A stretch of 64,000 nucleotides of DNA. It comes from Cupriavidus oxalaticus (GTDB taxonomy: Bacteria > Pseudomonadota > Gammaproteobacteria > Burkholderiales > Burkholderiaceae). This document shows, in pieces, positions 34,024-43,322 of this stretch. The notes under the pieces were generated by a model. The model did no database searches, was not told the origin of the DNA, and saw only the letters and a program-made list of their open reading frames with translations. A program made the position numbers and the translations under genes. Every line of letters begins with the position of its first letter. Positions within the stretch are counted from its first letter, which is position 1. The stretch spans positions 2,356,001 to 2,420,000 of the forward strand of contig NZ_CP038635.1 of the NCBI RefSeq assembly GCF_004768545.1. Direction: 5' to 3'.

Positions 34024-34794
34024 ATGACGCTCAATCCACGCCAGACCGCCCTGCTCGAAGAAGTCCGCAGCCATGGCTTTGCCTCCATCGACGAACTTGC
34101 GCGCAAGTTCGGCGTCACGCTGCAGACGGTGCGGCGAGACGTCAACCTGCTGGCCGAGAACGGCATGCTGGCGCGCTTCCACGGCGGGGTGCGGGTGGAG
34201 GGCTCCACCACCGAGAACATTGCCTACCGGCAGCGTCAGGTGCTGAATGCCGAGGGCAAGGCGCGCATTGCGCGCGCGGTGGCGGCGGCGGTGCCGGAGG
34301 GCTGCTCGCTGATCCTGAACATCGGCACCACGGTGGAAGAGATCGCGCGCGAGCTGATGCAGCACCGCGGGCTGCGCGTGATCACCAATAACCTGAACGT
34401 GGCCAATATCCTGGCGGACAACCCCGACTGCGAGGTCATCGTCGCCGGCGGCGTGCTGCGCTCGCGCGACCGCGGCATCGTCGGCGAGGCCACGGTCGAG
34501 TTCATCCGACAGTTCAAGGTGGATATCGGCCTGATCGGCATCTCGGGCATCGAGACGGATGGCACGCTGCGCGACTACGACTTCCGCGAGGTCAAGGTGG
34601 CGCGGACCATCATCGAGCATTCACGCGAGGTCTGGCTGGCGGCGGATACCAGCAAGTTCAACCGCCAGGCCATGGTGGAGCTGGCGCATGTGTCGCAGGT
34701 CGACCGGCTGTTCACCGATGAGCCGCTGGCGGCACCGTTCGACCGGATCCTGGCCGACAGTGGGGTGAAGTGTGTGGTGGCGGAGCGGGAGTGA
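34024..34794 (+). CDS. glpR: DeoR-family repressor of glycerol genes
   Basis: A 256-residue repressor. The N-terminal helix-turn-helix reads SIDELARKFGVTLQTVRRDV (about 20-39) followed by NLLAENGMLARFHGGV. The C-terminal sugar-phosphate-sensing domain contains LNIGTTVEEIA and ITNNLNVANILADNP. It presumably responds to glycerol-3-phosphate and controls the divergent transporter operon and glpKD. A gap of 169 bp to purU follows; it is GC-rich with no gene. Confidence 0.92.
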   Translation: MTLNPRQTALLEEVRSHGFASIDELARKFGVTLQTVRRDVNLLAENGMLARFHGGVRVEGSTTENIAYRQRQVLNAEGKARIARAVAAAVPEGCSLILNIGTTVEEIARELMQHRGLRVITNNLNVANILADNPDCEVIVAGGVLRSRDRGIVGEATVEFIRQFKVDIGLIGISGIETDGTLRDYDFREVKVARTIIEHSREVWLAADTSKFNRQAMVELAHVSQVDRLFTDEPLAAPFDRILADSGVKCVVAERE

Positions 34795-34963
34795 GCGTGC
34801 CGGATGTCCGGCTGCCGCTGCCGCGCTGGCGGGAGCGGGGCTGGCGTTGAGGGCGGGGGGCGGGACGGTGCATGCTGCGTCGGCATTGCGACGCGCCTGC
34901 CCTCTCCCCCGTCCCCTCTCCCGCACGCGGCAGAGGGGAGCAAACCCCCTGGGAAATCGAGGC

Positions 34964-35830
34964 TTACTTGAAGACGACGGTCTTGTGGCCGTTCAGCAGG
35001 ATGCGGCGTTCGGCGTGCCACTTGACCGCCCGGGCCAGCGCCACGCACTCCACGTCGCGGCCCACGGCGGTGAGCTGGTCCGGGTCCATGCTGTGATCGA
35101 CGCGCTCGATTTCCTGCTCGATGATCGGGCCCTCGTCCAGGTCGGCGGTGACGTAGTGCGCGGTCGCGCCGATCAGCTTCACGCCGCGGTCGTGCGCCTG
35201 GTAATAAGGCTTGGCGCCCTTGAAGCTGGGCAGGAACGAGTGATGGATATTGATGGCGCGGCCGGCGAGCTTGCGGCACAGGTCGTCGGACAGCACCTGC
35301 ATGTAGCGCGCCAGCACCACCAGGTCGATCTTCTGCTCCTGCACCACGTCGAACACGCGCGCCTCCTGCGCGGCCTTCTGCTCGGCCGAGGCGTTCATCA
35401 GCGGCAGGTGGAAGAACGGCACGTCGTACGACGCCGCCAGTTGGTAGAAGTCGCGGTGATTGGACACAATTGCCGCGATCTCGACCGGCAGGCCGCCCAC
35501 CTTGGCGCGGAACAGCAGGTCGTTCAGGCAGTGGCCGATCTTGGACACCATGATCATCACGCGCGGCTTGACAGAGGCGTCGTTCAGCTCCCACTGCATG
35601 CCGAACTGGTCGCCCACCGGCGCGAACGCTGCCTTCAGCGTGCCCAGGTCCGGGCCGCCGGCGGCCGCGCTGAAGTGCACCCGCATGAAGAAGCGGCCGG
35701 TGTACGCGTCACCGTACTGGTCCGAATCGACGATATTGCAGCCGTGCTGGAACAGCAGGCCCGAGACGGCGTGGACGATGCCCGGCTGGTCGGGGCACGA
35801 AAGGGTCAGGATAAATCCGGTGGTGCTCAT
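34964..35830 (-). CDS. purU: formyltetrahydrofolate deformylase
   Basis: Hydrolyses 10-formyl-tetrahydrofolate to formate and tetrahydrofolate. The 288-residue protein has an N-terminal ACT domain (SCPDQPGIVHAVSGLLFQHG) and a C-terminal formyltransferase-like domain with INIHHSFLPSFKGAKPYYQA and GATAHYVTADLDEGPII. The start MSTTGFILTLSC at 35830 is set by family length. It lies inverted between glpR and glpK with no evident functional tie to glycerol. Confidence 0.95.
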   Translation of the reverse strand: MSTTGFILTLSCPDQPGIVHAVSGLLFQHGCNIVDSDQYGDAYTGRFFMRVHFSAAAGGPDLGTLKAAFAPVGDQFGMQWELNDASVKPRVMIMVSKIGHCLNDLLFRAKVGGLPVEIAAIVSNHRDFYQLAASYDVPFFHLPLMNASAEQKAAQEARVFDVVQEQKIDLVVLARYMQVLSDDLCRKLAGRAINIHHSFLPSFKGAKPYYQAHDRGVKLIGATAHYVTADLDEGPIIEQEIERVDHSMDPDQLTAVGRDVECVALARAVKWHAERRILLNGHKTVVFK

Positions 35831-35947
35831 GGTGTGTGGTTCTGTCGGAGGGGCGCGGTGTACGAGCCGGTGCGCGAGCCCAAGGGCCATCAAGGCCGCG
35901 AAGCCAGTGAAAGCCGTGAAAGCGCGGGCCAGGCCCGCTGCGCACGC

Positions 35948-36880
35948 TCAGGCGCGACGGTCTTCGGTGCCCGGCCAGCCGCGCCGGCGAAGGGCATCCA
36001 GCGTCACCAGCGTGGCGTCGACCGTCATGGCGCCGCTCGACATGATATCAAGCAATGCGGCCAGCCCCACGCGCTTGTGTTCGCTGACCTCGCCGTCCTG
36101 GTTGCTTGGGACGAATCCCGGCGGCAGCATCAGGTCATAGATGTAGACCTGTTCCCACTGCACGCCTTCGGGCAGGTCGCGCAGCACCTCGACCATGCCG
36201 TGCGGCTGCACGCGCCCGGCCAGCGCCGGCGGGATGCCGGACTCTTCCTCGCACTCGCGCACCAGCGTGGCGAGCGGGTCGCTGCCGTGCGGCATGCCGC
36301 CGGCGACCAGGTTGTCCCACATGCCGGGGTCGACCGATTTGCCGGGGCTGCGCCGCGAGATCCACAGCACGGGGCCGGCGCCGGTATCGGCCATGTCAAC
36401 GATCCCGTTCATGTGCGAGGCAAAGGTCAGCAAACCCAGGAAGCGCGCCGCCGCGCGCTCGACCGCCGCCAGCGCGGGCGCGTCCAGCGCCGGGGTGACC
36501 GCGAACAGTTCATGGCGCCAGCCGCGCACGTGCCCGGCCTCGGCCAGCTGGTGCGCGAGCGCGGCCAGCGCGGCGCTCAGCACTTCGAAGCCGGAGCGTC
36601 CCGGCAGCAATGCCACCGCGGCGGTGCCATCCGCGGCGCCCTCCTCCGGGCCGAGGATGCAACCCATGCCGCGCAGGATCGCGGCATGCGCCCGGGGCAG
36701 CCAGCCGACCTGCTGGCCGCCCACCATCAGGCGCAGCTTGCTGGCGGGATCGAAGCGGGTGCGCGCCGCCAGCGAGGCGGCGATGCGTGCCATGTGGCTG
36801 GCGTCGGCGCCATCGCCGGACGGAATTCCAGACGGAACGCCGGACGGCACCGCGGGCGGCAGGGAAAAGATGTCGGCCAT
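35948..36880 (-). CDS. DUF4743/Nudix hydrolase
   Basis: A 310-residue two-domain protein: an N-terminal DUF4743 region ([20 protein letters not shown]) and a C-terminal Nudix domain. The Nudix box reads [20 protein letters not shown] followed by SGI; the REUXEEXGU core is intact but the first conserved Glu is replaced by Ser, as in several of these proteins. Related to thiamine-diphosphate-associated Nudix enzymes (Tnr3-like). A short PSG repeat lies near the N-terminus ([13 protein letters not shown]). Substrate unknown. Confidence 0.82.
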   Translation of the reverse strand: MADIFSLPPAVPSGVPSGIPSGDGADASHMARIAASLAARTRFDPASKLRLMVGGQQVGWLPRAHAAILRGMGCILGPEEGAADGTAAVALLPGRSGFEVLSAALAALAHQLAEAGHVRGWRHELFAVTPALDAPALAAVERAAARFLGLLTFASHMNGIVDMADTGAGPVLWISRRSPGKSVDPGMWDNLVAGGMPHGSDPLATLVRECEEESGIPPALAGRVQPHGMVEVLRDLPEGVQWEQVYIYDLMLPPGFVPSNQDGEVSEHKRVGLAALLDIMSSGAMTVDATLVTLDALRRRGWPGTEDRRA

Positions 36881-36936
36881 GTCAGATCGGGGCGCCGGCC
36901 GGGCCGGCGCATCTTGTCATTTTCAGGATTGAACGC

Positions 36937-38511
36937 ATGAACCAGGCAGCAACGCAAGCCCAGGCGCAGCACGCCGGCCCAGGCCGGCACGCTTCCGAGC
37001 CGCACTTTGTTCTGGCGCTCGACCAGGGCACCAGCAGCTCGCGCGCGATCCTGTTCGACCACGCCGGCAGCGTGGTGCGGCTGGCGCAGCGCGAGTTCCG
37101 CCAATACTACCCACATCCGGGCCATGTCGAGCACGATCCGTATGAAATCTGGCAGTCGCAGCTGGCGGTAGCGCACGAAGTGCTGGCCGATGCCGGCATC
37201 TCCGCCACGCAGGTGCGCGCCATCGGCATCACCAACCAGCGCGAAACCACGGTGCTGTGGGACCGCAAGACCGGCGAGCCGGTCGGGCGCGCACTGGTCT
37301 GGCAGGACCGCCGCACCGCGCCGATGTGCGAGGCGCTGCAGGACGCCGGCCATGGCGAGCTGTTCCGCGAGAAGACCGGGCTGGTCATCGATGCGTATTT
37401 CTCCGGCACCAAGCTGCGCTGGATGCTCGACAACATCGAAGGTGCCCGCGAACGCGCGCAGCGCGGCGAGCTGGCGTTCGGCACGGTCGACAGCTGGTTG
37501 ATCTGGCAGCTGACCGACGGCGCGCGCCACGTCACGGACGTGTCTAACGCCTCGCGCACGATGCTGTTCAATATCCACCGCTTCGAGTGGGACGACGCGC
37601 TGCTGGCGCTGCTCGACATCCCGCACGCGCTGCTGCCCGAGGTAGTGCCGTCCAGCGGCGAGGTGGCGCGCACCGCGGCGCGGCTGTTCGGCGTCGAGAT
37701 CCCGATCGCGGGCATCGCGGGCGACCAGCAGGCGGCCACCTTCGGCCAGGCCTGCCTGTCGCCCGGCATGGCCAAGAACACCTATGGCACGGGCTGCTTC
37801 CTGCTGATGAATACCGGCACCGAACCGGTGGCATCGCACAACCGGCTGCTGACCACCATCGGCTGGCAATTGGGCGGGCAAACCCAGTATTGCCTGGAGG
37901 GCGGCGTCTTCATGGGCGGCGCCACCATCCAGTGGCTGCGCGACGGCCTGAAGATCATCAACAGCGCGCCCGAAGTTGAGCCACTCGCACGCCAGTGCGA
38001 CGACACCGGCGGCGTGGTGCTGGTGCCTGCTTTTGCCGGCCTTGGCGCCCCGCACTGGGACGCCTTCGCGCGCGGCACGCTGGTCGGCATGACACGCGGC
38101 ACCGGCCGGCCGCAGCTGGCGCGCGCGGCGCTGGAATCGATCGCGTTGCAGAGTGTCGACGTGCTGGAAGCCATGCAGAAGGACGCCGGCATCGCGCTGG
38201 CCGAGCTGCGCGTGGACGGCGGCGCCTCGCGCAGCGACCTGCTGATGCAGATGCAGGCGGACCTGCTCGGCACCTCGGTGGTCCGTCCGCGCGTGACCGA
38301 GACCACCGCGCTGGGCGCAGCCTACCTCGCCGGCCTGGCCACCGGCTACTGGAGCGACCCCGCGCAGATCGCGCAGCAATGGCAGGTGGAGCAGCGCTTC
38401 GAGCCCAACCTGTCGGCTGACGAACGCGGTCACCGGCTGGCGCGCTGGCACCGCGCCGTCGAGCGCGCCCGCGACTGGGCGCGCGAGGACGAAGCCGGCG
38501 CCGCCGGCTGA
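36937..38511 (+). CDS. glpK: glycerol kinase
   Basis: Phosphorylates glycerol to sn-glycerol-3-phosphate. It has 524 residues. FGGY-kinase signatures are [18 protein letters not shown] near the N-terminus, [18 protein letters not shown], and [23 protein letters not shown] segment ([10 protein letters not shown]). The start at [11 protein letters not shown] has a weak CAGGAT site; a much longer in-frame reading would overlap the Nudix gene and is rejected. It is first in the rightward glpK-glpD pair. Confidence 0.96.
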   Translation: MNQAATQAQAQHAGPGRHASEPHFVLALDQGTSSSRAILFDHAGSVVRLAQREFRQYYPHPGHVEHDPYEIWQSQLAVAHEVLADAGISATQVRAIGITNQRETTVLWDRKTGEPVGRALVWQDRRTAPMCEALQDAGHGELFREKTGLVIDAYFSGTKLRWMLDNIEGARERAQRGELAFGTVDSWLIWQLTDGARHVTDVSNASRTMLFNIHRFEWDDALLALLDIPHALLPEVVPSSGEVARTAARLFGVEIPIAGIAGDQQAATFGQACLSPGMAKNTYGTGCFLLMNTGTEPVASHNRLLTTIGWQLGGQTQYCLEGGVFMGGATIQWLRDGLKIINSAPEVEPLARQCDDTGGVVLVPAFAGLGAPHWDAFARGTLVGMTRGTGRPQLARAALESIALQSVDVLEAMQKDAGIALAELRVDGGASRSDLLMQMQADLLGTSVVRPRVTETTALGAAYLAGLATGYWSDPAQIAQQWQVEQRFEPNLSADERGHRLARWHRAVERARDWAREDEAGAAG

Positions 38512-38566
38512 ACGCCGGCCGCCCCCAACGCTCCGCCAAGACCGTACACACCCCGAACCAAGCGCC

Positions 38567-40225
38567 ATGCAGAAAGCCTCCACCCCGACCCAGCCCCCGA
38601 CCCAGCCCCCCAGCCGGGCCGCCCTGCTTTCCACCCTGGAGCGCGAACCGCGCTGGGATGTCATCGTCATCGGCGGCGGCGCCACCGGCCTCGGCACCGC
38701 GGTCGATGCCGCCTCGCGCGGCTACCGCACGCTGCTGGTCGAAGCCGCCGATTTTGCCAAGGGCACCTCGAGCAAGGCCACCAAGCTCGTGCACGGCGGC
38801 GTGCGCTACCTGGCCCAGGGCAATATCGGCCTGGTGCGCGAAGCCTTGCACGAGCGCGGCCTGCTCGCGCGCAACGCGCCGCACCTGGTGTGGCCGCTGG
38901 GCTTCGTGGTGCCGGCGTACCAGATGTTCGACCAGCCCTTCTACGGCATCGGCCTGAAGGTCTACGACCTGCTCGCCGGCAACCTCAACCTGGCCGGCAG
39001 CCGCTGGCTGAACCACCAGGAGGTGCTGGCCGCCGTCCCCAACCTGGCCGAGCACGTCAGCGGGCGCCCGCTGCGTGGCGGCAACCTGTACTTCGACGGC
39101 CAGTTCGACGATGCGCGGCTGGCGGTGGCGCTGATGCGCACCCTGTTCGACGTGGGCGGCACCGCGGTCAACTACATGCGCGTGACCGGCCTGAGCCAGC
39201 AAGGCGGCGTGATCTGCGGCATCACGGTGCAGGACGCGCTGGGCGACGCCACCTTCCGGCTGCGCGCCGATTGCGTGATCAATGCCACCGGGGTCTGGGT
39301 CGACGCGGTGCGCCAGATGGAGGACGGCCATGCCCGCACCCTGGTGGCCCCGAGCCAGGGCGTGCACCTGACGCTGCCGCGCAGCTTCCTGCCGGGCGAG
39401 AGCGCCATCCTGATTCCAAAGACCGACGACGGCCGGGTGCTGTTCGTGGTGCCGTGGAACGGCCATACCATTGTCGGCACCACGGATACGCCGCGGCGCG
39501 ACCTGCCGCTCGAGCCCGATGCCGGCGCCGACGATGTCGATTTCATCCTCGAGACCGCGTCGCGCTACCTGGCCAAGGATCCCACCCGCGCAGACGTCAC
39601 CAGCGTCTGGGCCGGGCTGCGGCCACTGGTCAAGGCTACCGGCGAAGCTTCCACCGCGTCGCTGTCGCGCGAGCATACGATCCTGGTCTCTAAGGCGGGG
39701 CTGATCACGGTCACCGGCGGCAAGTGGACCACCTATCGCAAGATGGCGGAGGACGTGATCGACACCGCGATCCAGCGGCAGATGGTGCGCGCCGCGCCCT
39801 GCGTGACCGGCGACCTGCCGCTGCACGGCGCCGCCGGACTGCCGGCGGAACTGCCGCTGGCGGATGCGCCCGCCCCGGACCGCTACTACGGCAACGAGCT
39901 GGCCACGCTGCGCGCCCTGCCCGGCCAGGACCGCGTGCTGGCGGCGGCATCGGGCCTGACCGAAGCGCATGTCCGTTTCGCGGCCCGGCACGAACTGGCA
40001 CGGCGCGTCGAGGACGTGCTGGCGCGCCGCAACCGCGTGCTGTTCCTCGACGCGCGCGCTGCGCTGCAGGCCGCGCCGGCAGTGGCCGCGATCCTGGCCG
40101 AAGAGTTCGGGGAAAGCGAGGCCTGGCAGGCGCGCGAGCTCGACAGTTTCCGCGCGCTCGCCGCCGGCTACATGCTGGGCGGCGCTGCGCAACCCGAGGA
40201 ACCGGCCGCCGCCGCCCGCGTCTGA
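38567..40225 (+). CDS. glpD: aerobic glycerol-3-phosphate dehydrogenase
   Basis: FAD-dependent membrane-associated enzyme converting glycerol-3-phosphate to dihydroxyacetone phosphate and feeding electrons to quinone. The 552-residue protein has the FAD motif VIVIGGGATGLGTAVDAASRG, then GTSSKATKLVHGGVRYLAQG and FVVPWNGHTIVGTTDTP, all hallmarks of GlpD. The first 20 residues are Pro/Thr/Gln-rich. Lies 55 bp after glpK. Confidence 0.96.
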   Translation: MQKASTPTQPPTQPPSRAALLSTLEREPRWDVIVIGGGATGLGTAVDAASRGYRTLLVEAADFAKGTSSKATKLVHGGVRYLAQGNIGLVREALHERGLLARNAPHLVWPLGFVVPAYQMFDQPFYGIGLKVYDLLAGNLNLAGSRWLNHQEVLAAVPNLAEHVSGRPLRGGNLYFDGQFDDARLAVALMRTLFDVGGTAVNYMRVTGLSQQGGVICGITVQDALGDATFRLRADCVINATGVWVDAVRQMEDGHARTLVAPSQGVHLTLPRSFLPGESAILIPKTDDGRVLFVVPWNGHTIVGTTDTPRRDLPLEPDAGADDVDFILETASRYLAKDPTRADVTSVWAGLRPLVKATGEASTASLSREHTILVSKAGLITVTGGKWTTYRKMAEDVIDTAIQRQMVRAAPCVTGDLPLHGAAGLPAELPLADAPAPDRYYGNELATLRALPGQDRVLAAASGLTEAHVRFAARHELARRVEDVLARRNRVLFLDARAALQAAPAVAAILAEEFGESEAWQARELDSFRALAAGYMLGGAAQPEEPAAAARV

Positions 40226-40263
40226 ACTGGCTGGTCCAAAACCGCTAGAAAGGGCCCACCGAC

Positions 40264-40638
40264 GTGACTCGCCCGACCTTGAACGCAATCCGCGGCGCGG
40301 TGCTGCTTGCATGGCTGGCCGCCGTTGGCAGCGCCAGTGCCGCGCGGCCCCCCGGCATCGACGGCGTGCGCTTTACCGACGTGCGTACCGTGCGCTACCA
40401 ATGCGACGGCGACAAGACGCTGACCGTGCGCTACTTCAACAGCGCCGACAACCAGGCCGCCGTGTTCCGCCTGGACGGCAAGCCGGTGCTGGCGGTGACC
40501 ACGGTCGCGGCGTCCGGCGCGCGCTATGTCGGCGGGCGCTACGAGTGGTGGACCAAGGGCGACACCGGCACGCTGCGCGACCTGATGCAGCAGGAAAACG
40601 CCGCGGCGGCGCTGTCGAATTGCCAGGCAAGGCCCTAG
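40264..40638 (+). CDS. MliC-family C-type lysozyme inhibitor-like protein
   Basis: A 124-residue secreted protein with a signal peptide (about 26 residues, ending ASA). The mature part carries the MliC pattern: VRYQCDGDKTLTVRYFN with the first Cys, AASGARYVGGRYEWWTKGD and a second Cys near the end (LSNCQ). MliC proteins bind and inhibit animal-type lysozyme in the envelope. Start is GTG at 40264 with a purine-rich GAAAGG upstream. No lipobox is visible, so it may be periplasmic and not a lipoprotein. Confidence 0.8.
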   Translation: MTRPTLNAIRGAVLLAWLAAVGSASAARPPGIDGVRFTDVRTVRYQCDGDKTLTVRYFNSADNQAAVFRLDGKPVLAVTTVAASGARYVGGRYEWWTKGDTGTLRDLMQQENAAAALSNCQARP

Positions 40639-40676
40639 CCGCGGGCAAGCATCATTGCCGGATCCGACGCCGACGT

Positions 40677-40704
40677 TTGAGGCAACGGCGTTCCGGGCGA
40701 TAAT
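40677..40704 (+). promoter_or_regulatory. promoter of the 126-residue conserved protein
   Basis: TTGAGG (40677-40682), 16-bp spacer, GATAAT (40699-40704); GGGAG lies eight bases before the following ATG. Confidence 0.6.
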
Positions 40705-40730
40705 GCGGGGATTGAATCAGGGAGAACACC

Positions 40731-41111
40731 ATGGACGAGATTGAAGATCTGTCCGATCTGCCGATGCCCCGCTTTATCTGGGGCTTCGCCGTTATCGCCG
40801 GCAAGAGCGGCGAGGTCATGCACGACGAGTTCGAGTATCTGACCCATACCCGCAGCCCGCGCTTTACCTGCCGCGTGGTCGAGCTGGAAGACATGCCGGC
40901 CGAGAGCGAGGAAGACGCCATCGACGGCCGCATCGTCCACCATGACGATCCGCGCCGGATGTTCTATATCACCGACGCCGGCATGGCACTGGTCAACTTC
41001 CAGTTGTTCGACAAGATGCCGGACAAGCAGAAGTTCAAGCGCGTCTGCGACGAAGCCATTGCCAACTGGATGCTGCGCCGCGAATTCCTCGACGAGGAGG
41101 AAGAGGACTGA
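40731..41111 (+). CDS. conserved acidic protein, unknown function
   Basis: A 126-residue acidic cytoplasmic protein with no signal peptide or membrane segment, starting MDEIEDLSDLPMPRFIWGFA and ending in a run of Asp/Glu. A clear promoter and ribosome-binding site support expression. I do not recognise a family with assigned function. Confidence 0.8.
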   Translation: MDEIEDLSDLPMPRFIWGFAVIAGKSGEVMHDEFEYLTHTRSPRFTCRVVELEDMPAESEEDAIDGRIVHHDDPRRMFYITDAGMALVNFQLFDKMPDKQKFKRVCDEAIANWMLRREFLDEEEED

Positions 41112-41168
41112 CCCACCCGCTTCCGGCCCCGCCGGATCGTTGCGGCCGCCTGCGCGGCCGCGCATTTA

Positions 41169-41456
41169 TCAGGCCTGGTCCTGCTCCGGCGGCAGCGCGC
41201 CCGTCAGCAGTTCATTGAGCAGGCCGGTCATGCCACCGGGATGATTGACGGCCAGCGCCTGCAGGCGCCGCGCCAGCGTGCCGTCCAGCTTGCACGCGAA
41301 CGGCACCAGGCCCTGCTCCTGGTCCAGCCGGCGCTGTTCACGGCGATCCGGCCGCGCCCCGGCGCCGCCAGGAATCCCGCCCCGGGCCGCCGAGGCCTGT
41401 TTCAGGCTGTTGGCGATCTTCAGGCCCTTGTTCTTTTCCAGGTCCGTTTTCTTCAC
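41169..41456 (-). CDS. small basic protein, unknown function
   Basis: A 95-residue Lys/Arg-rich protein starting at GTG (41454-41456, VKKTDLEKNKGLKIANSLKQ), with a GGAAAT site upstream. The centre is Gly/Ala/Arg-rich. The C-terminal half (PFACKLDGTLARRLQALAVN) looks helical and acidic at its end. Not recognised; a ribosome- or DNA-associated role is conceivable only from composition. Confidence 0.65.
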   Translation of the reverse strand: MKKTDLEKNKGLKIANSLKQASAARGGIPGGAGARPDRREQRRLDQEQGLVPFACKLDGTLARRLQALAVNHPGGMTGLLNELLTGALPPEQDQA

Positions 41457-41551
41457 GGCAATTTCCGAAAGTCTGTCGAGGCCGGCATTGTACGCGCAGG
41501 CTGCGGCCGGGCACGGCAACGACCGCGCGCTGGAACATGCGACGAGTCGCG

Positions 41552-41776
41552 TTACGTGTCGCTGACTTCGATCAGCTCGGCCGCCACGCGCTGGATTTCC
41601 GCGTAGACCGGGATGGCGTCCATCGGGCCGGTGCAGCCTACCGCCGTCGCCTGGCTGGCATCCGCACCCGGCGGCAGGAAGACGAAGGCCATGCCGGGCT
41701 GCCAGCCCGGATGCTTGCGCAGGCTGTCATTGAGGATGTCGAGATACTGCGCGCGCGTGAAGACGTGCCTTGCCAT
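41552..41776 (-). CDS. small conserved protein, unknown function
   Basis: A 74-residue protein starting MARHVFTRAQYLDILNDSLR, supported by a strong GGAGGT site seven bases upstream. It contains a conserved-looking GWQPGMAFVFLPPGAD segment and a single Cys. No recognised family. Confidence 0.75.
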   Translation of the reverse strand: MARHVFTRAQYLDILNDSLRKHPGWQPGMAFVFLPPGADASQATAVGCTGPMDAIPVYAEIQRVAAELIEVSDT

Positions 41777-41888
41777 CGCTACCTCCAGATCCACTGCCGA
41801 TGCACCCTGCGGGCGCGGGAGTCATGGCGGGGATCGTAGCATGGCAACCATGGCCGGCGTCACCTTGCGGCGCCGGCCCGCGCACGCC

Positions 41889-42305
41889 TCAGCATTCGCC
41901 TTTCTTGGCGTGGCCCGGCGGACAGTGGTAGTCCTTCTTGCCTCCCTTGCCGTTGCCCTTGCCACCGTGGCCGCCCTGGTCCCAGCGGCCAGGCACCAAC
42001 ACCCAGCCATCGCGCGACTGGATCCAGCGCGGCGACTCATAGACATAGCCCGGCCGCTCGCGTTCCCAGCGGCCCTTCTTCCACGCGTGCTTATGGTGGT
42101 GGTCGTCCCAGTCCCAGTAGCCCGGCATCCAGACATAGCCAGGGCGCGGGATGGGAATGGCCTCGTACATCGGCGCCGGCGGCGGCACGCCGATGGCAAT
42201 ATTGACCGACACCTGGGCGATCGACGCCGCACTGAAGGCGAGGCCGGAACCCAGCATTGCCGCCAGCAAGACAATCCGGACCGGCCGGAGCGCGAGATGT
42301 GTCAT
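41889..42305 (-). CDS. secreted YXWXGXW-repeat protein
   Basis: A 138-residue exported protein with a signal peptide of about 33 residues. The mature part has aromatic repeat units GYVWMPGYWDWDD, WKKGRWERERPGYVYESPRW and GWVLVPGRWDQGG typical of the WXXGXW repeat family. It then ends in a His/Lys/Gly-rich tail (GKGNGKGGKKDYHCPPGHAK). Function of the family is unknown; the tail could bind metals. Confidence 0.8.
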   Translation of the reverse strand: MTHLALRPVRIVLLAAMLGSGLAFSAASIAQVSVNIAIGVPPPAPMYEAIPIPRPGYVWMPGYWDWDDHHHKHAWKKGRWERERPGYVYESPRWIQSRDGWVLVPGRWDQGGHGGKGNGKGGKKDYHCPPGHAKKGEC

Positions 42306-42432
42306 GGAATCCCTTTCTCGTGGAGGAACACGCGCACAGTCTAGCGCGCGCCCGCCGCGGCGCCATGTAAGAAAGGGTTTCGGTGGATCACAAAGATGCC
42401 GGCGCGCAACACTCGCCTGCACGCCGGCGGCA

Positions 42433-42636
42433 TCAGTGATCCTCTGCCATCGCCTTGAGCTGAGCGTCGCCGGCATCGCGCGCGGCGTCCGCAGTGGTGA
42501 AGGTGTCATCCGAGACGATGGCGCGCCGGACCTGCCGCGCATCGAAGTCGACCAGCGCGATCACCCAGACATAGCGCCCAGCCTGGGGAGCGGTCTGCAC
42601 GAAAGCTTTCAGGTTCGGCCGGGTTTCACTCGCCAT
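42433..42636 (-). CDS. small conserved protein, unknown function
   Basis: A 67-residue protein (MASETRPNLKAFVQTAPQAG start) with an AGGAG site seven bases before the ATG. It has a VWVIALVDFDARQVRRAIV strand-like core and an Asp/Ala-rich helical end. Not recognised. Confidence 0.7.
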   Translation of the reverse strand: MASETRPNLKAFVQTAPQAGRYVWVIALVDFDARQVRRAIVSDDTFTTADAARDAGDAQLKAMAEDH

Positions 42637-42993
42637 GATCCATCTCCTTGAGAAACGTTCTGGAAACGTCGTTGCGGGAAGTGCCGTAACACAAAGGTGT
42701 CTGAAAACTCTAGCACACGGTCCGAGCCCTTACCCAGCTTACCCAGCTTACCCGGCTTACCCGGCCTACCCCACCGCACCCGGCCGCACCCGGCCGCACC
42801 TGACCTTACCCGGCCCCATTGCAAGTGTTGCGTGAAGCACCGCGAAGCCCGGCTGCTTGATCTTTCAGTCCGCGTCGCAGCAACCGATAATCAGTCCACT
42901 GGCGACCGCCGGCCGGCAGCCCAGCCCTCCGTCCGAACGCTTGACCGCCCGGAACCGGCGCCCGGACCATAGCCGCTTACGCTGTGAGCCGCC
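42637..42993. other. intergenic region with 9-bp tandem repeats
   Basis: A 357-bp stretch without a supported gene. At 42731-42770 the unit TTACCCAGC / TTACCCGGC repeats four times in tandem, followed by CGCACCCGGC-type degenerate copies up to about 42820. No promoter was identified. Confidence 0.6.
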
Positions 42994-43269
42994 TCAGTCG
43001 CCGAACGGATTGGGCGCGCGGTTCTCGAGCGACTCGTTCAGGTCGAACTCGTCGCGCACCTTGTCGACCACCGCGCGGATGCTGGCCTCATAACCGGTTG
43101 CGTTGCCAAAGCCGCTCATGTCCCAGTTGCGGCCGCGGGCATCGCGCGCATGCGGCACCGGCGCGGGCACGCGGACTTTGGCGCCGTCCTCGCCGACTTC
43201 ATAGATTTGCTGGATGCGCCGGCTGACCTCGTCCCGAAGGGCACGCCGGCCACGCTCGCGCTTGGCCAT
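42994..43269 (-). CDS. conserved basic/acidic small protein, unknown function
   Basis: A 91-residue protein with a basic N-terminus (MAKRERGRRALRDEVSRRIQ) and an acidic C-terminus (DEFDLNESLENRAPNPFGD). GAGGAG precedes the ATG by eight bases. No recognised domain; it lies 53 bp before the aminotransferase stop. Confidence 0.7.
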   Translation of the reverse strand: MAKRERGRRALRDEVSRRIQQIYEVGEDGAKVRVPAPVPHARDARGRNWDMSGFGNATGYEASIRAVVDKVRDEFDLNESLENRAPNPFGD

Positions 43270-43322
43270 GACTGACTCCTCGATGCATGCGCTGGCATCC
43301 TAGCATGGTGCGCCCGCGTGGT

